A stretch of DNA of 64,000 nucleotides from Mytilinidion resinicola. Its lineage: Eukaryota; Ascomycota; Dothideomycetes; Mytilinidiales; Mytilinidiaceae. Every line of letters begins with the position of its first letter. The first letter of the stretch is position 1. A model generated the notes under the pieces. That model was not told the DNA's origin. It saw nothing but the letters and a program-made list of their open reading frames with translations, and ran no database searches. The position numbers were made by a program, and so were the translations under genes. Shown in pieces: positions 1-10,400 of this stretch. Location of the stretch: positions 507,600-571,599 of the forward strand of contig NW_022985463.1 of the NCBI RefSeq assembly GCF_010093595.1, read 5' to 3'.

Positions 1-459
1 TCGCTCCATTCTGCACCCAATGTCCAAACCATCCTCGTTGTTCACCTCTTTCTTCTTTTGGTTCGTATGAAATCACCAGCCTCAAAGCCTCGAACGCAGC
101 CTCTTGACCCAGCGACCAGTTCATCAGTTTCGCATGGGATGGCAAAGCAACAAAATGCGACAGCCGCCCCGCAAAGCTGCCTTGTCGGAGTGTTTAAGCT
201 GTGGCACAGCCACCACTGCGGCCCGCAGGATTCGCGCCTAACCACGTTCAGGAATATACCAACCACTTTTAGAGGGATACAGCGATTATCGTCGGCCCCT
301 ACGGCACAGCCTTGCCCAGAGCCAAACTTCTGCCTGCTCCGTTTGTATGGCAAGCTCCGCGAAAGGTAAATGGGATGAATACATAAGGCCTTCCATTCCA
401 TTCATTCCCATCTCTCCATCAAGCTTCAAACTTCAACCCTCAACCCTCAACCCAATTCT
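1..459. other. No gene recognised
   Basis: Short overlapping open frames exist on both strands, but none has a recognisable domain, intron borders or a good start context. The last 60 bases are rich in CAACC and CTTCAA runs, which fits a 5' leader of the following gene. Confidence 0.4.
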
Positions 460-528
460 ATGCTCAACATCACCACAATCTCACGCATAACAACCCACTT
501 CTACAGCAAAAACCCCCTTTACACCACC

Positions 529-1092
529 ATGCCACCATCCGCCCAAAACACCTCCAACTACACCCTCGCCCTCCGCAACGCCACCATCGTCGCCTTCCCC
601 CCCGGCTTCCTCCTCGGCCTCATCCACGGCATCATCTCCAACGACCTCTTCCCCGCGCTAAGCTCCGTCCCCCTCTTCGGCTCCGCCGTCCTCGCGCTCG
701 CCATCCACCCAACCCTCCGCTCCAAACTCACCTACGGTGGCTCGCCCATCACGCTCTCGCCGACCAACGTGCTCGCGCTCGACTTCCTGCTCGGCTTCTT
801 CCACCTGCTGTTCCTGATCCTGGCGTGGGTCAATGTGCCGCAGTCGTGGGATGGTGGCAGGGTGATGCTGGGGACGTATGCGACGGTGCCCGGGTTCATA
901 TGTGTCGCGGTGCATGGGTGGTTTGTGGCGCGCGATGTGGGCCGCGTGGTGCAGCACAGCAGGCAGTGTGAGGAGTGTGCGGCGGGCATGGCGGGGCATG
1001 GGGAGGGCAGGCATGGGAGGGGCGGGGAGTATACGCCGCTTACTGTGGGGGAGGATTATGAGGAGGTTGAGGAGGGGAGGGTTGGCGTTTGA
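529..1092 (+). CDS. Small four-helix membrane protein, function unknown
   Basis: A single-exon gene. I chose the ATG at 529 because its context (CACCATGCC) is a strong fungal start; an in-frame ATG at 460 would add 23 residues. The product is about 187 residues. Four hydrophobic stretches can be seen: near residues 18-40 (AFPPGFLLGLIHGI), 48-65, 80-102 (LDFLLGFFHLLFLILAW) and 115-138. The tail is hydrophilic, with a Cys-x-x-Cys (CEECAAG), a Gly/His-rich patch and an acidic end (EDYEEVEEG). The third codon position is strongly C-rich in the first half, a sign of real coding sequence. I do not recognise the family; it looks like one of the conserved fungal integral membrane proteins without a known role. 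Confidence 0.65.
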   Translation: MPPSAQNTSNYTLALRNATIVAFPPGFLLGLIHGIISNDLFPALSSVPLFGSAVLALAIHPTLRSKLTYGGSPITLSPTNVLALDFLLGFFHLLFLILAWVNVPQSWDGGRVMLGTYATVPGFICVAVHGWFVARDVGRVVQHSRQCEECAAGMAGHGEGRHGRGGEYTPLTVGEDYEEVEEGRVGV

Positions 1093-3377
1093 AAAGTGAT
1101 ATTTAATTAGAAGTATCGTGGTGTTTAAGGCGGCATTAGCCAGCGGATTATGAAGACACCGTTTTAAGGCGGGAGTGGCAGCTATCGTGATGTTGGTCAT
1201 CACGGGTTGCGCAACCCGGATGGGGGGGGGGAGGTGTATGGCGTTGAAGGATGAGAGCTCGCTCTTTTGGAAAACCTCTTTCAGTGTTTTGGTGCATTGT
1301 TTGCAAACTCTCATATCTAGATACCACACTGCATAATTGATCATCCTTCCTTCAAACTTCCCGATCCCAGCACTTCGAAAGTTCAACGGAGCTCATTCTG
1401 GAGGCTGGAAGCGAGGCTTAAGCATTCCGCCCACTTCACCCCATGTAGGTATCGTGAGATTACACCCTACGGCTAGCTGCAGACTCGAGGTCGCCTCGTC
1501 CCCTCGAGCAAACAAGAGACTCGAGATCCAATCAGCAGGGACCCGTCCATAACACTCCGCGTTATCGCAGGCAGGCAGGTCTCTCGCGCCGTCGGAAGCC
1601 GTGTGCATCAAGCTGCATCTGGAGTGCTGCACGCCTATCTCGTTGCATGGGTGCCGGAAGTACGGGACTGTCTCATTCTCATGCACCAGATATTGGCTTG
1701 CCCTGACCACACGAGGGTCCTCGAGCTTCTTATCGGAGACCTCCTGCGGTGCAGTTTTGTTATTGTATTTCGCGAAATCAGTGGTGGCCTTCCATCCTGA
1801 GCGGCGGAAGCGAGAAATTGACGTCGTGGGTCGTATATCCAAAGCAGCGATATATAGGGCACAAGCACAGATCAGGGTGCCATCCCGTAGTCCCGTGATG
1901 GTGAAGAAAGTCGGAAGAGCGCTCGTACAAGATGGACGCTCTGGTGATGGCCTGACAGACCAACGAGTAAGTCTCCTGGGGGCGATGCCTTGATATCGTA
2001 TTATCTCGCCGCGCTGCTGCACCCCTCCGAGCTATTGGCTGCTGAGTGAGCCGGGGAAGAGGTCTTGTCGCAAGATGTCGCTCGATCCGGAACGTGATGG
2101 CAGCGGTGATTGGCCGGGTGTGTGCGAATTGTCGCGTCACGGGTTGGCCGCTTGCCGATTGCTGATGTCGCTGCGAGGCGCAAGGTGTTCTATGCTTAGA
2201 TTGCATGCCAGGCGGCTGCACGCCTTCCCGTCGCTAGACTCGATGCGGCGGCCCTTTCTTTGGACCTGAGGATGCGTTTCAAGTGGCCGAAAGGAGGCTG
2301 TTAGAGGCAAATGCGGGATGCGATGTGGAGTTTTGCCTCTGGCGCCGCGTCTTCAGAGCAAATACTATGCCGCAGACGAAGCAAGGGAACGTTCCATGGC
2401 TCTTCCATGGCTCTTCCATGGCTCTTACGCTCGTCTTCCGGATGGACCGGCCTTGGATCAGTCAATCTCTGAAGCAGCGTCTTGGAAGTCTGTGAGCATC
2501 CGCCGTCGTGACGACCACACTGACAGGCCTTCCCGGCCGAATCACGAATCCCATCCCTCTGCAGCTGCATCAGCCGCGTGGCCACTGCGAGCTGCGCCGT
2601 GAGCAATGCTGGCCCGATCGTCGCCCTGCCGCCTCGCCCTGCCGCCCGGTGAGGCCGTGTGAAGGCAGCGTGAAGGCCGCGGGAAGGAGGTCTGCCTGGC
2701 GAAGAAGCTGGAAAGGAGTGCCCTGGTATTGAGGCCCGCGGTGACTTCACCACGATAGAGCCTGTGCCCAACGGCGCAAGCAGAACGACTGATCGGCCCG
2801 CTTGCAACGCGCCGCAGACGTCCAGCGACCAGCGCAGCCGTCTGACACGCCGCGCAGGCCCCGGCAGCATCAAGGAGATCCGAGAACGGCAACCGACTCG
2901 TTCCCCTCGTGCTTTGTGCCTGTCCTCTTGCTGCTTGTACATCCCTGCGTGTCTGCACTTCTTCACGGCCCTCGCATTCTCGGCATCTCGCGCGGTGAGT
3001 CTGCATCGTCAATTCCCTCTCCCCCACGACCCAAGGTTGCTTTTCGAGCTCAGCTGTTTCAGGGTTCAAGCTTGGCAGATCTGCGCGTCTTTGCGGCTGG
3101 CGCTCCAGGGCTGGGAACATTTGATCTGACGACTTCTCAGTCACCCATCCGCCAGCCTCCTTCTGCAGCGCTACCGGACTCCTGCTCTTGAATGTGCAGG
3201 GCTGGGCATTGCCTCCCCGACGCCTACCCACAACCGGGTCTCCACCGCTGGCGAGCAGCAGACCCGTTTTCTTATCTGCCCTTATTTCCCTTCATCCCTT
3301 TCACGAGCCAGCCTCCTCACCTGGCACCCACCACCGCAGCTGGACCTCGCAGCTGCAACCCCCAGGCTCCCTCAACC
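1093..3377. other. 2.3 kb without a confident gene
   Basis: An open frame of 209 codons lies on the minus strand at 1393-2022, but it has no ATG near its beginning and no recognisable domain. The final 500-600 bases are C/T-rich and are probably the promoter and 5' leader of the glycosyltransferase that starts at 3378. Confidence 0.4.
2392..2424. repeat. Three perfect 11-bp tandem copies
   Basis: The unit TTCCATGGCTC occurs three times head to tail with no mismatch, followed by TTACG. It lies outside any gene I can support. Confidence 0.85.
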
Positions 3378-4757
3378 ATGCTCACCTTCCGCCGCGCACT
3401 GGTCCTCGCGGCCGCCATCCTCACCCTCTTCTTCATCTTCCACTCCTCGCACCGCGATCCGCCGCGGATCCACAACGCCAAAGACCACCCTAAGCCCGCC
3501 TCCTTAACCAAAACGACGCAGAAGGAATCAGCCTCGAAGCAGGAGACCACCGAGCCGCCCAAACACAATGACGTGACGTCCTGGAAGGCCCCCGGCAGCA
3601 CCCAGGTGCCTGCCCAGAAGCCGAAAACCCAGATTCCGCTGGCTGAGCTCCGCAAACGGCCCCTGCGCGCCCAGCTCGAGTACCAATACCCTTACGACGT
3701 CGAGGCCAAGTTCCCGGCATACATCTGGCAGACATGGAAATACACACCCGCGTCGGGCGACTTCGAGCCCATGTTCCGCGAGGCAGAGGCCAGCTGGACC
3801 ATTATGCACCCAACCTTCGTCCACGAGGTCATTACCGACAAGGTTGCCAAGCACCTGATGAGACATCTCTATGCGTCAGTTCCCGAGGTTCTCGAGGCAT
3901 ACGAGGCGCTGCCATTGCCCATCCTGAAGGCCGACTTCTTCCGCTACCTCATCTTGCTGGCGAGAGGGGGGATATACTCTGACATTGACACGGCGGCGCT
4001 GAAGAGCGCAATCGAATGGGTGCCGGGTGACGTCCCAAGAAACACTTTTGGCATGGTCATTGGCATTGAGGCTGATCCAGACAGGCCAGACTGGGCGGAT
4101 TGGTACTCGCGAAGGATCCAGTTTTGCCAGTGGACCATCCAAGCCAAGCCCGGCCACCCTGTTCTCCGCGAGATCGTCGCCAACATCACCATGGAGACCC
4201 TCAAGCGCAAATCAGAGGGCCGCCTCACAAAGGATTACAAGTCAATTGTTGAGTTCACCGGCCCAGCGCTGTGGACCGACATCGTATTCAACTTCTTCAA
4301 TGACCCTGACTACTTCGACATGTCCACCAGCAAAGGCAACATCACCTGGGAGCACTTCACCGGCATGACTTCCGCGAAGAAGGTCGGTGATGTGGTCGTA
4401 TTACCCATCACTAGCTTCAGCCCTGGCATCCGAACCATGAACGCAGGCGAGGACGATGACCCAATGGCATTCGTGAAACACAACTTTGAAGGTATGCTTT
4501 GACACCTGTCGTTTTGTTCAATTCCGTCACTCTCCATCATACGACCGCATCCTGTGCATGTACTACATGCTTCTTGTCATCCTCGCATGCCTCGCACCAA
4601 AGTTGTTCGGGACCGTACCACCCCTTAACCCTGCATCGTCCCATCCCGTCATTTATCTGCACTACAAACTGTGCAAGCGAGGTTGCTAACGATCCCTGCA
4701 ACAGGCACCTGGAAACCCGCCGAGGAGCGCCATATTGGTGAAATCTTCTCCGGATAG
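3378..4757 (+). CDS. GT32 alpha-1,6-mannosyltransferase, OCH1-like
   Basis: Predicted Golgi type II membrane enzyme that adds mannose in alpha-1,6 linkage to N-glycans, the step that starts outer-chain growth. Exons are 3378-4491 and 4705-4757, giving 388 residues. The intron (213 nt) begins GTATGC, ends ACAG and has the branch site TGCTAAC. The second exon encodes only the tail GTWKPAEERHIGEIFSG. The chosen ATG opens a short cytoplasmic stub and one membrane anchor (residues about 6-23, ALVLAAAILTLFFIF), then a Ser/Pro/Lys stem. The GT32 core follows: IWQTWKY near 116-122, LKADFFRYLIL, and the DxD metal/nucleotide motif YSDIDT with Asp202 and Asp204. The frame is open a further 62 codons upstream, but without an anchor at the right place. 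Family assignment is firm; the exact linkage specificity (Och1 versus Hoc1-like) is inferred. Confidence 0.9.
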
Positions 4758-5843
4758 GACCCTCCCTTCCGTCTCAATCTTCGTACCACACAATATCACG
4801 AACCCTGGTCTCAACCATCCCCTTCCTACATCCCTACAAACTTGCTCCACTGTCACCGAACACGCTCTGACATAATATCCTGAACCTGTACACCACACGA
4901 ACCCGCACACTTTCGACTTCTGCATTGCTTGGCGCTGGCTCGGCCTTTTTCCATTTTTATTTTTTTACTTGGCCTTGAAATGAACCACAATTCGAGGGAT
5001 TTTCACTTGAGGGCGCATAGCGCGGCGTATACCTAAAACTGCATCGAGAAGGGCAGGCAGCACGGTGCTTGGATATCTAGACTTTTTCTTCCTATTTTTT
5101 TTCTTAATTGTTTCGTTGATGTGCAGTGGAGTGTTGAAAGCAGTGGAACGGAGTAACATGTAAGTTGGAAGCAGAGTGTGGAGATGAGTCGACGGGACGA
5201 TGTTGGATCAGAGAGGGAATGAGGAAGAGAAATGACAAGGACGCGCACGACGATCCGGTTCAAGTGCTGAATTCGGAGCATCGCAACATGGCGATTTGCT
5301 GCGCCAGAGGGGCAGGAGGTTAGACAAACTGACGAGGGGGGTGTCTGGTCTGGTCTGGCATGGGCGGGCAGGCGTTCTTCTCAGTGGGCTCTTGGTTTTT
5401 CTTAGATCTTTTCTGGTTGGATTAGGTGGGTGAGGCGGGATATGCGATATATTGGATATGAAATGGATTCTTGAGAACATGGTCAGATTGGCTCTTGATT
5501 GAAAGTTTTTGTGTTCTTGTTTGCCACTGTCTGAGGTACTCCGGCGCATCAACGGCTATGTGGAAAAGACGTACACACCTACGCAGCGCGAATCTGAAGG
5601 TTTCCGATTGCATGGTATACGGAGTCTGGAAGCACTCTCAAGGAGTGCAGAAATGTGATATAGTGGGTATCTCGACCCCATACGTACTTCCTACCCTTTT
5701 CTGGTAAGTACCCAATTCTCCGATCCATGAATTCAAAACGCCAAATTCCAAGATGTCCTGAGCACATCCAAAAAGCAAATGAGGTATTTCGCATCCGCTC
5801 TAAACCATGCCTTCTCTATCTCTCGTTCTTCATCTTACCCACT
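4758..5843. other. 1.1 kb between genes, nothing recognised
   Basis: Holds the 3' side of the mannosyltransferase (T-rich stretch near 4950-4970) and short unsupported frames on both strands. I see no domain, RNA gene or repeat. Confidence 0.4.
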
Positions 5844-6338
5844 CTACCGCCGTCGCCCCGTCACAGCCCCAATGACCGTGTCCCAAACCAGCATCAGCGT
5901 GTCCCCCAGACTCGGCCGCCGCTCCTCCTTCTGATGATGATGATCATGATGATGATGATGCTGGTGATGCGAATGCGCGTCGCCGTTCGAGTGGCGGCTG
6001 CGATGCGACTCGCTCGAGTGTCGCGGGTCTCCGTTCGAGTGATGGCTCCAATGCGACTCACCGGAGTGACGCGCTAGCTCGTTTGAGGGTGGGGAGGGTG
6101 ACTGGTGGGAGTGGTGCGAGTGGTGCGAGCGCTGGGATTCGTGGCTCGGGCGGCGGGGTGGGGCCATGACAAGCTGGTTTTGGGAGTATTGGGGCTGCTG
6201 GTTGTATTGTGGTTGTTGGGTGTATTGGGGCTGGGGTTGCTCGTAGTGCACGTGGTTTTGTTGGCTTGAGGTGTATTGAGATTGTTGGTATGGGTAGCCT
6301 TGTTGTTGGGGTGGCGGAAGATAGCCCTGTGTTGACAT
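5844..6338 (-). CDS. Gln/His-rich low-complexity protein
   Basis: A single-exon frame of 164 residues. The N-terminal third is Gln/Tyr/Pro-rich with QPQY-type repeats (residues 10-55). The middle is His/Ser-rich, made of repeated HHS and SNGDxRHSSESHR units and a run of His (near 120-133). The C-terminus differs: a compact, ordered-looking RRPSLGDTLMLVWDTVIGAV with a basic end (TGRRR). The start follows the first in-frame ATG (MSTQGY). Such prion-like Q-rich proteins with a short conserved tail are common in moulds; I cannot name a function. The His runs might bind metals, but that is only a guess. The opposite strand has a frame full of Met/Arg repeats that is a shadow. Confidence 0.65.
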   Translation of the reverse strand: MSTQGYLPPPQQQGYPYQQSQYTSSQQNHVHYEQPQPQYTQQPQYNQQPQYSQNQLVMAPPRRPSHESQRSHHSHHSHQSPSPPSNELARHSGESHWSHHSNGDPRHSSESHRSRHSNGDAHSHHQHHHHHDHHHQKEERRPSLGDTLMLVWDTVIGAVTGRRR

Positions 6339-7463
6339 CTTGAATTTGTATGCAGCCAGGAGATGTGATCGTGAGAGGTGGGGTGCTGTGGCTCGGGAAG
6401 CCCTGCTGGGTGGTGTGGTTGTACGACTTAGTGGTCTGGTGCTAATTGGATTGCTGCTGGGCTAGTTTTCTCGGATTGCTCAGACTTGGTGGATTGGGGT
6501 AAGAGAGCAGCAAACAGGGGATGGACGAGGAAGATATATAAACCCTTCGAGGCTATGTATGCAGTGAAGGGTAGAGTTGGATCGCCTAGCTTCCATGACA
6601 TAGCCCGCCATCACGAGCGGCAACCTCCTACCGCGGTCGGAAACGAGTCCGTGGAGTCGGAGATCTGGGGTCAGCAGGGGCACTAAACTTCCTCTGAGGC
6701 AATTCTGCCTGGTGATTCATCACTCGGGTACATCGTAAGCGGGAATGTGTAATCGCCCCCTTCGAGCAGCGTCCAGCCTTGTCTGCCCACCGCCTTTCTT
6801 GCTGCTATTTCGAGCTGCGATGGCAGTTTCAATCACCTGCAGGCACCCCAGTCCGATTCAGCCTTACGAGCGACGACCTCGTGCCATGCTTCACGCCACC
6901 CGCTGTGCCGCCGGTGCGCTTGGCGGCGGTCAGAGGGTGAACGTGATGCCGAAGCCAGCGGGTAGACGGCTGCTGAGGGTGATATGACGTTGGGGATTCT
7001 TGGGGAGAGAGAATCTGCCTTGGCGCCGGTCAGACTGAAGATGAACGCGATCGACGGGCAGGGCATCTTGGATTGGTGTGAGTGAGAGGCTGGCATGGTG
7101 CGCCCTGGCATTAGGGCGGTGGCGAGGAGGGGAACAGTCGTTTGGTTGGTGGGGTGAGGCTGGAGGGTAGGTAGGTATGAAGTGGCAGGTATGAAGTGGT
7201 AGTTCCACAGTTCCGTCTTTTCATACCACTTACGATAGCGAGGCCATACGCAGCATTGTCTGAAGCTCTTGAATCAACATACCATTGTACTTAGTCTTTG
7301 AACTGCTTTACACTAGTGCTTAACGAGAGCAACTAAGCATCAAAGGTCTCCAGAATAGAGAGATTCCCTCGTAGCACACTCTTTGAATTACGTCACAGTC
7401 TCAACTACAACCGTCTATCCAACTTCCTCATTTTTCGTTCAATTAAGCGTCCAAAGTACAACT
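6339..7463. other. 1.1 kb between genes, nothing recognised
   Basis: Divergent upstream regions of the Q/H-rich gene (minus) and the SDR gene (plus). A TATA-like GATATATAAACC lies near 6532-6543 on the plus strand but no supported gene follows it directly. Confidence 0.35.
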
Positions 7464-8762
7464 ATGCTAACAACAGACCTAACACCGCACCTCGCCCTAA
7501 TTACCGGCGCAACCGGAGGCATCGGTAAAGCTACCTCTCTGGCTCTTGCGAAGCTGGGATGCAGTATCGCAGTGCACTACCACTCCGCAGAAGATGTTGC
7601 CAAGGAATTAGTTACCGAGTTAAAGGGGATGGGTGTTAGAGCGGAGGCGTTTCGGGCTGACTTGAGTGTTTATGATGAGGTGAGTGATGTTCAGAAGGAA
7701 GCGTGACGGTGTTGTGGTATTTAATGCTTCCATTATTTCCTATGTCCCCCCAGGTTGCTATTGAACACAATTCAATATCTCCATTCAACATTCAACTGCC
7801 CTATATTCCAAAGCCACCACCTCAAACTATCTTACTGTCCTCACTCTCATCCTATTATCCATGTCTTCAACCCCCTCCTTTAGGGCCCCCGTGTCCTGAA
7901 ATCCCCATATCATCATCGACCTCTCCAACCCGCTCCTCCCCAACCCGCTCCTCCCCAACCCATCTGCGACCCAAAAGCCCCACATCATCATCTCACGCCT
8001 TTCCTAGGTCCGTACCCTCCATGCCTCCGTCACCTCCTCCCTCGGCCACCCGACTATCGTCTACAACAACGCCGGCCTCACCCTAAAACACGGCATCACC
8101 TCCATCGCCGACATCTCCATCGAAGAATTCGAGCACACGTGGCGCGCAAATACCGGTTCCGCCTTCCTCCTCACTCAGCTGTGTATCCCGGCTATGGAAG
8201 CCGCGGGCTGGGGACGCGTCATCTTTTGCTCGAGTGTGGCGGCGTTCACGGGGGGTGTGGTTGGGCCGCATTATGCGTGAGTGCTCGCTCCCTTTTCGCG
8301 TCTGGGGTGTTGTGCAAGGGAGTGTGAGGAAAGCGGGACAGGGGAATGAGGACAGCGGGATAGGGGAAGGGAGTGGAAAAAGGTGAGGATGGGGCTAAAA
8401 CTTGAACAGGAGTTCCAAATCCTCCCTCCACGGCTTGATCCACTGGCTCGCGGGCGCGTATGCGAAGAAAGGGATTACGGTGAATGGGGTTGCGCCGGCG
8501 CTGATTCAGGAGACGAAGATGTTGCCGGGGAGTAATGAGGAGCTTGCGAAGAGTATGTCCCTTCAGTTTCTTCACCATTGGTCATTCTACGTTGTGGTGT
8601 GTACCGACTTGAGGGTAGTTGGAAGCTGATTGGCTGTTAGAGATTCCCATCGGACGTCTCGGTACGCCTGACGAGATCGCCGAGACGGTCACCTGGATGG
8701 TCAAGACGGGGTATGTGACAAATAAGGTTGTTGGGGTTGATGGGGGGATGTTTGCACAGTAA
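7464..8762 (+). CDS. Short-chain dehydrogenase/reductase, FabG-like
   Basis: NAD(P)H-dependent oxidoreductase of the classical SDR family (249 residues, the usual length). Four exons: 7464-7679, 8008-8276, 8410-8552 and 8641-8762; all introns have GT..AG borders and the reading phase is kept throughout. Motifs: the nucleotide-binding TGATGGIG at residues 14-21, the NNAG motif after the second exon begins, the catalytic Ser in VIFCSSVAAF, and Tyr161 with Lys165 in YASSK. The C-terminus has the FabG-like RLGTPDEIAE and VVGVDGGMFAQ. Substrate cannot be read from sequence. The first intron is unusually long (328 nt) and carries a minisatellite. The gene runs towards the broken hydrolase at 9103-10400 (convergent, 340 bp between stop codons). 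Confidence 0.85.
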
Positions 8763-9102
8763 CAGATTCTTCGCGTCCACACGCAAAATTCTAAAAACGT
8801 TGAACTAGCTTTTCCCACTTGTAGTGCAAATACTGTAGTTTTTGGCGCCAAAAAGTGTTGAGCTTGGATGGGTTGTTAATAGGGCTTCAGTCTGTTGATA
8901 TTGAGCCGCGAAGAGGCCGGTAGACAAGAGTCTGATTTGGAGGCGAGGTCAAAACACAGGCAACCTGAGCCCAATTTGGCATGCATAGTACTAGACGCCT
9001 CCAATCGGGCACCGAACTCAAGAGACTCGAAGCCCACAATAATCCGCCAGAGACCCTTCAACCTCCCAGCCCACCCTCCAACTTCCCTCTCCAGGATCCC
9101 AT

Positions 9103-10400
9103 TCACTCCTCCAACAACCACCTCATTCCCGCCAGCATATCCCCCCAAAATTCCAGGCCACGCCGCATCGTCGGATAGTTCGCATGAAACATATGCCCGT
9201 ATCCAGCGTATAGATCCAGCCTGGTTTCCATGCCGCATGCTAGCAGCTCCCGTTCGTAAAGTAGCATCTCGTCGCGCAGAGGGTCGATGCCACCGATTTG
9301 GATGTAGGCTTTGGCGAGGCCGGAATGACCTGCTGGGTGGTTGAAGGGATACCATAGCCAGGAAGTGGGGTCGGGCTGGTAGGCGGCTGGGAGAGGTTAG
9401 AAGTTTGAAGTAGTGAAAAGAGGGGATGAGCGAGGATATTGGGGAGCAGGAAGTGAATAGCGGCTACAAGTGTATACGGGAGAAGTCGGTGAGCGATGAA
9501 GAAGTAAGCGAATGGCAAAATAGACAGTGAATAGCAAGACGTCAAGTAGTTAAATAACGAGTAGAGCGAGTATTTGGATCGAAAGGAGTTAACATTGCTG
9601 CACGCACCTAAAATAGTATCTATCCCGTCTTTCTTGAGTACCGGGTCACTCTCCGCCTCCTTTCTACTCCGATACTCGTCACGATATTTCTCTGGAACCC
9701 CCGTCAGATTCAACACCGCCGGCGCGCAGAGATACTGTCCCGTGACGGGCGGCTCTAGCTTCTCGTCTCTCGCCATGTGAGCTAGTACTGCGGCGATGTT
9801 ACCGCATGCAGATGCGCCTTCGACGATTAAACCAAGGGATGGATCGGCGTTGAAAGATTTGGCGTGCGAGATGGCCCAGGGGAGGGCGTCCCACGAGTCC
9901 GTTATGGCGGTGGGGAAGGGGTGTTCGGGTGCGAGGCTGGGGCATGCGTCAATTCCAATGTCAGTGGAGCATTGATACCTTAAAAAGGGAAGAAATAGTG
10001 CGAGGGGCAAGAGGGTAAGGGAGAGTACCGGTATTCCACATTCACGCAAATAGCTCCCAGTTCCCTCGTCCACACTCTACAGTTCATCTCCTCATTGGTC
10101 AAATTGCCCATGCTCCACCCTCCTTCATGATAGGCGACAATTAGTGGACTCTCTCCTTCTTTCGCTTCGGCTCATAAACCCTCACCGCGATCTCACTTCC
10201 GTCTCTGACAAGCACTTGATGGTCCGTTTCGACGACCTCCCCTGGAATCGGGCCTGGAATCGGACTACAAGTGACGCAAGGCCGCGAGATGCTCCGCACG
10301 AGAGGCGCGGTAGCTTAGGATGTCAGCGCCAGTGACGTTAATGGGGTGCGCGGCGACGGCCTCGGTGTAGGTGAGATCGTGCTAGATGCCTTGATGGCTT
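9103..10400 (-). pseudogene. Broken alpha/beta-hydrolase, hormone-sensitive-lipase family
   Basis: Three exons can be traced on the minus strand: about 10400-10029, 9936-9608 and 9386-9103, with canonical introns 9937-10028 and 9387-9607. Family hallmarks remain: the oxyanion motif YHEGGWSMG, NVEYRLAPEHPFP, the acid in GGIDPLRDE and the His in GYGHMFHAN. Damage is clear. The first exon needs a frame change near 10262-10278 and again near 10165 (a single base seems missing after VRVYEPK), and a TAG lies in frame at 10382-10384. The nucleophile elbow, normally GDSAGG, reads GASACG, so its last Gly is a Cys. Without these lesions it would be a single-domain esterase/lipase of ordinary length. 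Sequencing error could explain one frame change but hardly all lesions. Confidence 0.75.

Noticed and set aside
1393..2022. 209-codon minus-strand frame
   Set aside because: No ATG near its beginning, no domain, no convincing intron to an upstream exon.
3192..3377. 62-codon upstream extension of the mannosyltransferase
   Set aside because: It would bury the membrane anchor in the middle of the N-terminus; the sequence is C/T-rich leader.
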